Shown here piece by piece: positions 37,377 to 44,750 of a stretch of 64,000 bases of DNA. Position 1 is the stretch's first letter. Every line of letters starts with the position of its first letter. The stretch lies in contig OX620685.1 in assembly GCA_951635545.1 (NCBI GenBank), forward strand, positions 2,232,001 to 2,296,000, written 5' to 3'. Both the position numbers and the translations under genes were made by a program. The stretch is from CAG-873 sp910578365. GTDB lineage: Bacteria; Bacteroidota; Bacteroidia; Bacteroidales; Muribaculaceae. The notes beneath the pieces are model-generated. The model was given only the letters and a program-made list of their open reading frames with translations, had not been told where the DNA came from and searched no databases.

Positions 37377-39128
37377 TTAACATTTCTTTAACATTTTGAT
37401 ATACTGTCGCATTTTACGGTTCACTACTATCTGCGTGTCAATGTGTACGTTGGATACCTCGCAACATCTTGACTTGAGTTCGGTGGCAGAGTACGCAGGC
37501 ACATATCCGGTTCCCCTCACCACGTTATAGTCCATTCCCGCAAGGGCGTTGATAATCTGCTCGGTCGAGTATTGGTGCTCTTCGCTCAGGCCGTCATTGA
37601 TTTGCTTCTGGAAGGCCTTGAGCAGCAGCAACGCCACAAAGCAGATGGCAAAATGAGCCCGGATCCTGTCTTCGCGTCGCAGATATACGGGACGTGCATC
37701 AAACTCTGTCTTGGTGACCCTGAACAGATGTTCAATCTCATACCGGAAGCCGTTGACGTAAAGTATCTCGCCGACCGAGTCCTCAAGTCTGGTAGCCACA
37801 CAGTTAAGACCGTCCATGGCACTTTCCTTCTCTATCGCCTCCAGATCGAGGCTCATAACACTTTTTTCAGCCACTTCACCGTCTGCGGTACAATATGTCG
37901 TGGCAATCAGCCTGCGCGGATCCTGTTGCGTCTGACGAGATTTCTCCGATTTTTTCTCTATCATCTTCAACGCTTTCTCAATGTGCTGTGCACGAAGCTG
38001 TCGCTGATACAGAGCGAACTTGGGGGAGAAGGTGACTATCAGTCGTTCTTCGTAATTCTTCACGTTCGAGCGGTCTTCCTTGAACCAGCGCTCATGGTAA
38101 TAGAGATGTTCCTTTTCCGATTCAAGGTCAATATCCGATATGTCATAGGTCCGGTCCTCCTTATCTCCAAGTCTCCTCCAGCCTGTCTTTTCGAGAGCCC
38201 ATTCCTTCATCAGCTTTGGAAGGCCCGGTATGGACTGTGTCACTATATAGTTCCGTCCCTCCGTAGTATTGTACTGTCTGTTGTTGATGCTTGCCAACCC
38301 TGCATCTGTGCAGACCACGAACTCGCTGAGATTAAATTCATTTGCAAGTATCTCCTCGAGCGGCTGCAAGGTCTGCTGCTCGCTTGTGTTGCCGGGATTG
38401 ATGCAGAACGCAAGAGGAAGTCCGTCCGCATCCATGAACATACCCATCTGTACAATCGGATTAGGACGGTGCTCCTTTGACTTGCCGTATCTGCGCAGAC
38501 TGTCTTCCCGTTCTATCTCAAAATAGTAGTTTGTACAGTCGTAGTAGATCACGCCTGTCCTGCGGGACAGTTCATTTTTTGTCGCATCATACAGACTCTT
38601 CTGCAAGGGTGTGATTTCCTTTGCCAGAACCCCCAGGAAGTTGTATATGTCATCAAGCGAGAAATCAGGCGCATCGACAAAGTCTGTCAGGCATTCCCTG
38701 GTGGCTCGCTTGGAATCGGGGAAAAGGATCCGGCACATCACCAGCTTGCACATGATATCGGCAAAGTCGAACTTAAAGCGGTGGCGCGCAGTCACCTCTG
38801 CCGAGAATCTGGCCATCCCAAGCTTATTGTACAGAGGCAGAAGTACCATGTGGCCGCAATGCACGCTCCTCCACTGGCCTGATTCGATCTTTTTATTAGG
38901 ATTGTACGAGACCATCACAGAGGCCTTGTCCTCCTTTATACTGTCGTTTATCTCCTTTAGTTTCTGGCGGGCCCATGCCTCGGCATCGGCGCAGCCGTAC
39001 TTCTCCTTTATATCGGATTCCTTCCCTAATTTCATGTAAACTTTCGTAGAGGTTCCGCCACCCTTTACGCGAAATCCCTGCATTATGTAGAAACGGCGAT
39101 CTTTGCCTTTGCGAATGTCTAAATACAT
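37377..39128 (-). CDS. IS1634-family transposase
   Basis: From the ATG at 39128 (MYLDIRKGKDRRFYIMQGF) the protein has 583 residues; the open frame extends 23 codons further upstream but that part looks unnatural. It has the IS1634 pattern: an N-terminal domain with DAEAWARQKLKEIND, Asp in VIYYDCTNYYFE, Asp in FVVCTDAGLASI, and a late YEIEHLFRVTKTEF with the catalytic Glu. The frame is intact. A single copy is present in this window. Confidence 0.9.
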   Translation of the reverse strand: MYLDIRKGKDRRFYIMQGFRVKGGGTSTKVYMKLGKESDIKEKYGCADAEAWARQKLKEINDSIKEDKASVMVSYNPNKKIESGQWRSVHCGHMVLLPLYNKLGMARFSAEVTARHRFKFDFADIMCKLVMCRILFPDSKRATRECLTDFVDAPDFSLDDIYNFLGVLAKEITPLQKSLYDATKNELSRRTGVIYYDCTNYYFEIEREDSLRRYGKSKEHRPNPIVQMGMFMDADGLPLAFCINPGNTSEQQTLQPLEEILANEFNLSEFVVCTDAGLASINNRQYNTTEGRNYIVTQSIPGLPKLMKEWALEKTGWRRLGDKEDRTYDISDIDLESEKEHLYYHERWFKEDRSNVKNYEERLIVTFSPKFALYQRQLRAQHIEKALKMIEKKSEKSRQTQQDPRRLIATTYCTADGEVAEKSVMSLDLEAIEKESAMDGLNCVATRLEDSVGEILYVNGFRYEIEHLFRVTKTEFDARPVYLRREDRIRAHFAICFVALLLLKAFQKQINDGLSEEHQYSTEQIINALAGMDYNVVRGTGYVPAYSATELKSRCCEVSNVHIDTQIVVNRKMRQYIKMLKKC

Positions 39129-39236
39129 ACTTTTATAATTAGAACACGGTAGAACAAAGATACAAAGAAAAATTGACTCTACCAAATTTAAAGCCAATTA
39201 TTTACAAATTATTTTTTAATGAAACTCCCAAACTCC

Positions 39237-39244
39237 CGTAACTT
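39237..39244. repeat. Right target-site duplication of IS1634
   Basis: CGTAACTT, matching 37280-37287. Confidence 0.65.
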
Positions 39245-39372
39245 TGCATAGTAAAAATGAAATGACGCATAAGATTCAATTTCAATTTTAGGGTTAGTAT
39301 AGATTGTTAGTATTCAGACAACAATGGCCGTCTTCATTGAAGGTGGTCTTAAAAAAATGTGTTTTATGTTAA

Positions 39373-40521
39373 CGCGAGTTCGGGATAAGAAATGCTATAA
39401 AAAAGTTGAATAGGCAGCTTGAAAAAGTTGCCTATTCTTTTGGTAATTTCGCTGATATTTAGTAATTTAGAGGTGACAAACAATAAATACTGTATCATGA
39501 TTACCGAAAGTAAAGTTACTGAAATTTTTTGTATTGCAGATGATTTCTGCAAAGAATTTGAGGGTGAGATGGCAAAAAATGCACTTCCGTCCACAACTGA
39601 CACTCCAAAACGGAAAAGAAAGCGCATGATGTCGGATGCCGAGGTCATCACGATTCTGATCTGTTTCCACTTCAATTCGTACCGAAACTTCAAGCACTAT
39701 TATCTGGGATGTGTGCGCATTCACTGGAAGCATCTGTTTCCGCAGACATTCTCCTACAACCGCTTCGTGGAGGTCATGCCCCGATGTTTTGTGGCTATGA
39801 CCATGTTCCTGCGACTTGCATGTTTCGGAGAGTGCACGGGAATAAGTTTTGTGGACAGCACCTGCATTCCGGTCATTCACAACAAGCGCCAGTTCAACAT
39901 GAAAGTCTTCAAGGATATCGCGGCCAAGGGTAAGAGTACGATGGGATGGTATGTAGGCTTCAAGCTACATCTGCTATGTAACGAAAAAGGGGAACTGATC
40001 AACTTCGTATTGACACGTGCCAATGTGGATGACCGCAACGAGGATGTGATTGACACGCTGACAGACAAGGTGTTCGGCAAACTTTATGCCGACAAGGGAT
40101 ATATATCGCAGTCTCTTTTCGGACATCTTTGGGATGACGGAATACATATTGTGACAGGTCTTCGCTCGAACATGAAACAGCGTCTCATGCCGTTCTATGA
40201 CAGGATGATGCTTCGTAAAAGGAGCATCATCGAATCCATAAACGACATGCTGAAGAATGTGGCGCAGCTCGTCCACTCCCGCCATCGTAGTGTACACAAC
40301 TTCCTCATGAACCTGCTTGCGGCAATGGGGGCGTATTGTTTTTTCGCCACAAAGCCGGAAGTGAACTTCGACTTTGAGGTACCCGAGTCAAACGGGCAGC
40401 TTGTCCTCTGGGATTAACAACACCAAACTGTACAAATAAATCAGGCGACCTTGAAAGGCCGCCCAATACTCTATGTCTTTTGCTTGGTTGAAAATCATAA
40501 AGTTCTTATCCCGAACTCGCG
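39373..40521 (+). mobile_element. IS982-family insertion sequence, copy 2
   Basis: The 1149-bp element has the same CGCGAGTTCGGGATAAG ends as copy 1, in the opposite orientation. It differs from the other copies at several bases. The flanks share only a TGTTA core (ATGTTAA against TTGTTAG), so no clean target duplication is visible and the insertion may be older. Confidence 0.9.
39497..40417 (+). CDS. IS982-family transposase (copy 2)
   Basis: 306 residues from MITESKVTEIF, intact, with the same DDE motifs as copy 1. It differs from copies 1 and Y in the NEDVIDTLTDKVFG segment (NEAVIDTLTDRVFG in the others). Confidence 0.92.
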   Translation: MITESKVTEIFCIADDFCKEFEGEMAKNALPSTTDTPKRKRKRMMSDAEVITILICFHFNSYRNFKHYYLGCVRIHWKHLFPQTFSYNRFVEVMPRCFVAMTMFLRLACFGECTGISFVDSTCIPVIHNKRQFNMKVFKDIAAKGKSTMGWYVGFKLHLLCNEKGELINFVLTRANVDDRNEDVIDTLTDKVFGKLYADKGYISQSLFGHLWDDGIHIVTGLRSNMKQRLMPFYDRMMLRKRSIIESINDMLKNVAQLVHSRHRSVHNFLMNLLAAMGAYCFFATKPEVNFDFEVPESNGQLVLWD

Positions 40522-40560
40522 TTGTTAGTTATGTAATTGTTTTAAGTCATTAAAACGCGA

Positions 40561-40594
40561 TCAGGGCACCTTCGTGAGAAGATGCCCTGATTTG
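40561..40594 (+). terminator. Terminator, probably of the DUF6377 operon before IS insertion
   Basis: The stem TCAGGGCA/TGCCCTGA with a loop of about 14 nt is followed by TTTGTTT. It is the first plus-strand terminator after the broken DUF6377 gene if the IS1634 and IS982 elements are set aside. Confidence 0.6.
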
Positions 40595-40611
40595 TTTCCA
40601 AAAATAATTGC

Positions 40612-40619
40612 TAAATTTG
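40612..40619 (+). promoter_or_regulatory. -7 element before the ATP-grasp-like gene
   Basis: TAAATTTG fits the -7 consensus; a TTTG at 40591-40594 lies 17 nt upstream, shorter than usual. The element ends 4 nt before the ATG, which would make the mRNA leaderless. Confidence 0.5.
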
Positions 40620-40623
40620 CGAC

Positions 40624-41739
40624 ATGAAACTCCACTTGTTCTATCCCGAAAACGACCTGGCGCTTGCCTCCGGCAAGGCCGGCTATACACCGCCGCCCAA
40701 GGTAATGGACCTGCGACGCGCCGGCGCGGTGCTGCCCCTGTGGTATGGCGACCCCGGCGACAAAGTGTGCACTACAGGTGTCAGCGCTGCCAGGTTCGAC
40801 AGCATGGCGGAGCGTTTCGACCTCCGTACCGATGTTTTTGACCATACATACCACAGCGGCATGCAGCCGGCACCATGGGGATGGTCGGAGGCTTCGGCCT
40901 CATTGCTCCGGCAGCAGGGAGTACCTGCCCAAGCTTTGCCGGGTTCGGAGCGTCTGGAACAGATACGCAGCCTGTCGCACCGCCGTACTGCGGCGGTAGT
41001 ACACGGGCTTGTGGCGGCTCAGTTGCCCTTTGCAATCGCTCCGGCGGCAGTGGAATGTATGGCTGTGGAGGCCCTGCCTGCGTTGCTGGAGTCGGGCCGA
41101 GGCTTTATGGCCAAACTACCGTGGTCGAGCAGCGGACGCGGACTGCTTGACTCGCGCAAATGCAGTGCCGCCCATTTCATACGCCAGGCATCCGGCATGA
41201 TTCACAGTCAGGGCAGTTTTATGCTGGAGCAGGCTTACGACCGAGTGTTGGATTTCGCCATGCTCTTTGATTGCGAAGACAGTGGCTGCTTCTTCAGAGG
41301 CTACTCGCTGTTCTCAACAACCGCTTCCGGACAGTACAGCGGCAATCAGCTGCTGCCCGATGCCGAGATAGAACATCGTCTGGCCCGATATATACCCGTG
41401 GCACAGCTCAACCGGGTGTCTGTGGCTCTTGAAGCTGCGCTAAGGCAGGTGTGCGGCGATGTGTACCGAGGCCCGATAGGTGTCGACATGCTTGTGGCCG
41501 ACACTCCGCGAGGCTATCTGCTCGATGCCACAGTGGAGATAAACTTCAGAATGACTATGGGCCGAGTGGCCCGTGTACTCAGCGACCGATTTGTGGCTCC
41601 GGGCCTTGAAGCCACATTCTACGTGCGACCCGGAGCGGCCCCGGCCGACACTGCGGTGGTGGAGAATCACCGTTTTGCCGGCGGCGTGTTGCCGCTTTCG
41701 CCTCCCGGCTCGCGCTTTGCCTTTGTGATACATAGCTGA
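40624..41739 (+). CDS. ATP-grasp-like protein, unknown substrate
   Basis: The 371-residue protein reads like a Bacteroidetes ATP-grasp family member. The lysine strand (GFMAKLPWSSSGRGLL, about 160) is followed by the glycine-rich loop, an acidic adenine-binding stretch (SFMLEQAYDRVLDFAMLFD) and the metal-binding end GYLLDATVEINFRMTMG, with the usual E-x-N-x-R. ATP-grasp enzymes join a carboxylate to an amine or thiol through an acyl phosphate. The substrate domain (first 130 residues, MKLHLFYPENDLALASG) is unknown to me. Its 3' end overlaps the convergent helix-turn-helix gene by 73 nt. It probably stands alone as a transcription unit. The family call is moderately sure; the function is not known. 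Confidence 0.75.
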   Translation: MKLHLFYPENDLALASGKAGYTPPPKVMDLRRAGAVLPLWYGDPGDKVCTTGVSAARFDSMAERFDLRTDVFDHTYHSGMQPAPWGWSEASASLLRQQGVPAQALPGSERLEQIRSLSHRRTAAVVHGLVAAQLPFAIAPAAVECMAVEALPALLESGRGFMAKLPWSSSGRGLLDSRKCSAAHFIRQASGMIHSQGSFMLEQAYDRVLDFAMLFDCEDSGCFFRGYSLFSTTASGQYSGNQLLPDAEIEHRLARYIPVAQLNRVSVALEAALRQVCGDVYRGPIGVDMLVADTPRGYLLDATVEINFRMTMGRVARVLSDRFVAPGLEATFYVRPGAAPADTAVVENHRFAGGVLPLSPPGSRFAFVIHS

Positions 41740-42785
41740 TTGTGGGCTTCAACAGCCTCACGGCAGTTGCGTCGCACATACGAGCTCAGACTGTTGTACT
41801 GCAGCCCCAGTCGGTTCGCAATTGACTTCAGAGGTTCGGCAGAGTTGCGGTATAGTTCTATGGCATGGGCATATTTGTCGAATGTACGGCGTTTTACCTT
41901 TTTGCCCGACTCATTCAGCATCATGCCTTCACGCTCCCAAAGTTCGGGCGCGTGTTCCTTAAGGTAGCGTCGGAATCCGTCGGGTTTAAGGCCCAGCGAA
42001 GCCGCTATATCGGTCAGCGACCTGTTGCCGATGCGTAGCTCATCGATTGCAGCTGCGTACTTTATGGCCGTAGCCGGGCAATAGCGCTTGGTTTCAAAAG
42101 CCTCGCGGTCGGAGGGCGAGTCGGCCGCCATTACCGCGCCCCGCCGTTCGAACATTAGTGCCCGGTGCCACAGGCGCAGATGGTTGCGAAACGACGATAC
42201 CGATAAATCCAGCCTTTGGCAAATTTCGGTAACCGGCAGCGATGTGGTGCGGTACATCTCCACAGCCTCGGCGTATTTCATAATCTTCTCTTCCGACACA
42301 CGGCGTATGCTGCCGTTGCCCGACACTGTACCTGCGCGAGGATACATCATGCCCTCTTCATACCTGTGGCTGCGGTTCTTCACCAGCTTTTTATGGTAAT
42401 ACCGCAGATGCTGGCGCAGACCGGACGACGATACACCGCAACGATCGGCAGCTTCCTTTACCGAAATATCCGACCGGCTCAACAGCTCCACGGCCTCGGC
42501 GTATGCCTCCTCGGCGTGTGGGCGCACGCCGCGGTGTATGTTGTCGGCAATGCCCATACGGCGCCGCTCGGCCTCGCGCCTGGGAATCACATCCGGAAAA
42601 TGCGCTCTCAGTTGATTGGCCAGCGCCGTACCGTCCAGACCGTACATACGTGCTATCTGCGACACATTGCAGTCGATAAATTCGCTGCTGTCACAGGCAT
42701 TTATGGCCTCGCCGTACTTTTCGCGTGTGAGTTTGCGCTGACCTTTGCTTTTACTGGGCCTCTTCGGTGTGTTGTGACTTTTCAT
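41667..42785 (-). CDS. Protein with five tandem helix-turn-helix repeats
   Basis: The 372-residue protein is built from five copies of a unit of about 45 residues, starting at Tyr24, Tyr95, Tyr171, Tyr243 and Tyr305. Each begins Y(A/G)xA(I/V), continues with an S/P-(V/L)-x-(E/D)-I-A-x-x-x-G-L helix-turn-helix core, and ends in SSxRxHLRxxH-like recognition and flanking residues. Basic linkers of 20-35 residues join them, and the N-terminus is basic (KRPSKSKGQRK). No ligand or catalytic domain is seen. It is probably a sequence-specific DNA-binding protein that reads a long or repeated site. Two related perfect palindromes lie in its upstream region, one at its own predicted transcription start. 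The last 24 codons overlap the convergent ATP-grasp gene. The role is unknown. Confidence 0.75.
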   Translation of the reverse strand: MKSHNTPKRPSKSKGQRKLTREKYGEAINACDSSEFIDCNVSQIARMYGLDGTALANQLRAHFPDVIPRREAERRRMGIADNIHRGVRPHAEEAYAEAVELLSRSDISVKEAADRCGVSSSGLRQHLRYYHKKLVKNRSHRYEEGMMYPRAGTVSGNGSIRRVSEEKIMKYAEAVEMYRTTSLPVTEICQRLDLSVSSFRNHLRLWHRALMFERRGAVMAADSPSDREAFETKRYCPATAIKYAAAIDELRIGNRSLTDIAASLGLKPDGFRRYLKEHAPELWEREGMMLNESGKKVKRRTFDKYAHAIELYRNSAEPLKSIANRLGLQYNSLSSYVRRNCREAVEAHNQLCITKAKREPGGESGNTPPAKR

Positions 42786-42892
42786 ACCATGCCGTACTTG
42801 GCTTGTTCAACAATTTGCGAATGGCGTAAGATGCTTGTATACAGCACTTGAGCGCGACGTTTGCCGTGCTTTGCCATCAGCTTGTTTTTAGC

Positions 42893-42909
42893 ATCTCTTA
42901 CAAAGAGAT
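42893..42909. promoter_or_regulatory. Palindrome 1, possible operator of the multi-HTH gene
   Basis: ATCTCTTACAAAGAGAT is a perfect 7-bp inverted repeat around ACA. It lies directly downstream of the -7 element at 42918-42911 on the minus strand and so covers the predicted start of transcription. The same 17 bases occur in reverse complement at 43071-43087. Confidence 0.6.
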
Positions 42910-42910
42910 A

Positions 42911-42918
42911 CAAAATTA
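42911..42918 (-). promoter_or_regulatory. -7 element of the multi-HTH gene
   Basis: On the minus strand TAATTTTG. No good -33 box is seen at 19-21 nt. The leader would be about 120 nt. Confidence 0.5.
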
Positions 42919-43063
42919 TAATGTAAAGATAGTAAATTATTGCGAATCTGCAAAATAATAGCATACTAAAAATACTATTGATTATTATCGCAAAGCGCAT
43001 AAACACCCGACCAGTCTGTGCAACAAAGTGCTATTAATCTAATTAAGTGACACTTACATACTA
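42919..43063. other. Intergenic stretch between the two palindromes
   Basis: AT-rich, with no supported gene. It separates two inverted copies of the same palindrome core. Confidence 0.4.
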
Positions 43064-43094
43064 CATCACAATCTCTTTGTAAGAGATTGTGATG
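43064..43094. promoter_or_regulatory. Palindrome 2, longer copy
   Basis: CATCACAATCTCTT, TGT, then the exact complement: a 14-bp perfect stem with a 3-nt loop. Its inner 17 bases are the reverse complement of palindrome 1. There is no T-run on either side, so it is unlikely to be a simple terminator. Confidence 0.65.
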
Positions 43095-43106
43095 CCTGAG
43101 GCAAGC

Positions 43107-43153
43107 AAAAAAAAGCGGCCTCCCGCATGCGTTTTTACGCAGTGGGGAGGCCG
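43107..43153 (-). terminator. Terminator of rsgA
   Basis: On the minus strand CGGCCTCCC(C), a loop of about 19 nt with its own small stem, GGGAGGCCG, then a CTTTTTTTT tail. It lies 33 nt past the stop codon. Confidence 0.85.
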
Positions 43154-43185
43154 TGGATTGTACTTGGAGGCTGTTTAAACGAACA

Positions 43186-44127
43186 CTAATACCCCTTGCG
43201 GTATTTGCCTTCGTCGGCGTCTTCGAGGATGCTCAGATATGAATTATAGCGCGATTGGGCAATGCGGGCCTCGTCGAGGGCCGCCAGGACTGCACAGCCG
43301 GGTTCATGGGTATGTGTGCAGTTGCCAAAACGGCAGTCATGGCCAATCTCGAAGATTTCCGGAAAGAAGTGAGCCACTTCGTTGCGGTCGAAGTCCACGG
43401 TACCGAAGCCGCGTACTCCCGGGGTGTCGATTATCGAGCCGCCTCCGGGCAGGTGAAACAGTTCGGAGAATGTGGTGGTGTGCATGCCGGTGTCGTGTAC
43501 GGTCGATATTTCGGCGGTGCGTAGCTCAAGGCCCGGAATAAGGTCGTTGACAAGGGTGCTTTTGCCCACACCGGAATTGCCCGAGAGAAGGGTGGTCTTG
43601 CCTTGGAGGCACTTGCGGAGTTTCTCAAGGCCTTCGCCGGTTTTGGCCGAAATCTCCAGTACCTTGTAGCCTATCGAACGATATAGATAGCAGAAAGCAT
43701 TGAGGTATTCGCTGTCCTCGGGTTCGGTGAGCAGGTCGGTTTTGTTCACACACAGCACCGCATCGATGTCGTATGCTTTCGATGTAGCCAGAAAACGGTC
43801 GATGAAGGTTGTGGATGTGGTGGGATGGGCGAGAGTGACCACCAGCATGGCGCAGTCGATGTTGGCGGCTATGATATGGGCTTCTTTCGACAGATTCGAG
43901 GCCTTGCGAATAATATAGTTTCGCCTGCTGTGTATGCTTGTAATGAAAGCAGTGCCGTCGGGGCCCGGTTCGGCAACTTCCACAATATCGCCGACAGCCA
44001 CCGGGTTGGTGGTGCGTATGCCCTTGATTCTGAAGTTGCCTTTTATTTTGCATGGTATCTCGTTTCCGTCAGTCAGTGATTCGACCATGTAATGCGAACC
44101 GGTATTGCGTACTACTCGTCCTGTCAT
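43186..44127 (-). CDS. rsgA: Ribosome small-subunit GTPase RsgA
   Basis: The 313-residue protein has the circularly permuted GTPase order: OB-fold (about 1-70), then NKTD (G4), SAKTG (G5), GNSGVGKST (G1), a T-containing switch (HTTTF, G2) and DTPG (G3). A C-terminal zinc site follows (CRFGNCTHTHEPGC plus an earlier His). RsgA releases maturation factors from the 30S subunit late in assembly. It is a single-gene unit with its own terminator. The length is usual for the family, and no promoter could be picked out with confidence. Confidence 0.96.
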   Translation of the reverse strand: MTGRVVRNTGSHYMVESLTDGNEIPCKIKGNFRIKGIRTTNPVAVGDIVEVAEPGPDGTAFITSIHSRRNYIIRKASNLSKEAHIIAANIDCAMLVVTLAHPTTSTTFIDRFLATSKAYDIDAVLCVNKTDLLTEPEDSEYLNAFCYLYRSIGYKVLEISAKTGEGLEKLRKCLQGKTTLLSGNSGVGKSTLVNDLIPGLELRTAEISTVHDTGMHTTTFSELFHLPGGGSIIDTPGVRGFGTVDFDRNEVAHFFPEIFEIGHDCRFGNCTHTHEPGCAVLAALDEARIAQSRYNSYLSILEDADEGKYRKGY

Positions 44128-44318
44128 TCTTATGTAGTGTATTTGATAATCATTTTAAATTCAGATGTAAAATTACTGCTTTTTTGTGATTCGGCAAGCA
44201 AAATATGCCCAAAAATTCGTTTTGCATAATATCCACTGAGTCAAATTATTACTTCATATCCAAACAAAACATCTAAAAATATGTTATTTATTTATAGTGA
44301 TATTTGTAATGAAATTGC

Positions 44319-44326
44319 TAACTTTG
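44319..44326 (+). promoter_or_regulatory. -7 element of the winged-helix gene
   Basis: TAACTTTG fits the consensus; no clear -33 box. Leader of about 65 nt. Confidence 0.5.
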
Positions 44327-44395
44327 CAAGCAAATTAACAGCAAATAATTTGATTCACTCCTAATATTGTCTAATATTTTTTATAACAAAAAGCA

Positions 44396-44608
44396 ATGAA
44401 TGTAGAAACTATCGGCGTAAACGCTGGCACCGTCTGGAACGCACTCAACGAAGCCGAGGCTCTCGGTCTGAAACAACTCAAAAAAATTACCAAACTGAAA
44501 GATAAAGAAGTAATAGCAGCTCTGGGCTGGCTTGCACGCGAAAACAAAGTAACCATCGATGTCGACCCCGAGGATGCAAAAGAATTAATCATAGCTTTGG
44601 TTAAGTAA
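44396..44608 (+). CDS. Small winged-helix protein (DUF2582 family)
   Basis: The 70-residue protein reads as a single winged-helix domain: VWNALNEAEALGLKQLKKITKLKDKEVIAALGWLARENKV. I recognise it as the DUF2582 family, common in Bacteroidetes. Residues 25-37 would be the recognition region. In the family DNA binding is likely, but the regulon is not known. It has its own -7 element and a long leader. Confidence 0.8.
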   Translation: MNVETIGVNAGTVWNALNEAEALGLKQLKKITKLKDKEVIAALGWLARENKVTIDVDPEDAKELIIALVK

Positions 44609-44694
44609 CTGAACCGAGCTGTCATACGCGCGGGCGTGGTGCATTGTCATCGCGCCTGCATTGTATTTGTACGGCTGTCAATTGCCGGCGGGGT

Positions 44695-44726
44695 ATTGTA
44701 GGGCTCGCAAATTTTTCGTACTTTTG
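44695..44726 (+). promoter_or_regulatory. Promoter of the LptF/G permease and ribBA
   Basis: ATTG (44695-44698), 20 nt, TACTTTTG (44719-44726). The leader to the ATG at 44751 is about 18 nt. Confidence 0.65.
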
Positions 44727-44750
44727 CAATCCAAAACAATAACGCTAAAA

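Larger units (their letters stand above)
37288..39236 (-). mobile_element. IS1634-family insertion sequence
   Basis: The element of about 1949 bp has short terminal inverted repeats sharing GAGTTTGGGAGTT and is flanked by an 8-bp direct repeat, CGTAACTT. The outermost 1-3 bases of the ends differ, so the exact boundary is uncertain by a few bases. It carries one large transposase gene on the minus strand. Confidence 0.8.

Noticed and set aside
37572..38480. 302-codon plus-strand frame inside the IS1634 element
   Set aside because: Antisense shadow of the transposase gene with no family resemblance.
39290..39372. Weak inverted repeat between IS1634 and IS982 copy 2
   Set aside because: Pairing is broken by several mismatches and gaps, so it is not a convincing terminator.
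42893..43094. The two palindromes as a minimal CRISPR-like repeat pair
   Set aside because: There are only two copies, in inverted orientation, with unequal flanks and no cas genes.
44609..44690. GC-rich stretch after the winged-helix gene as a terminator
   Set aside because: No stem of more than a few pairs and no T-run could be drawn.
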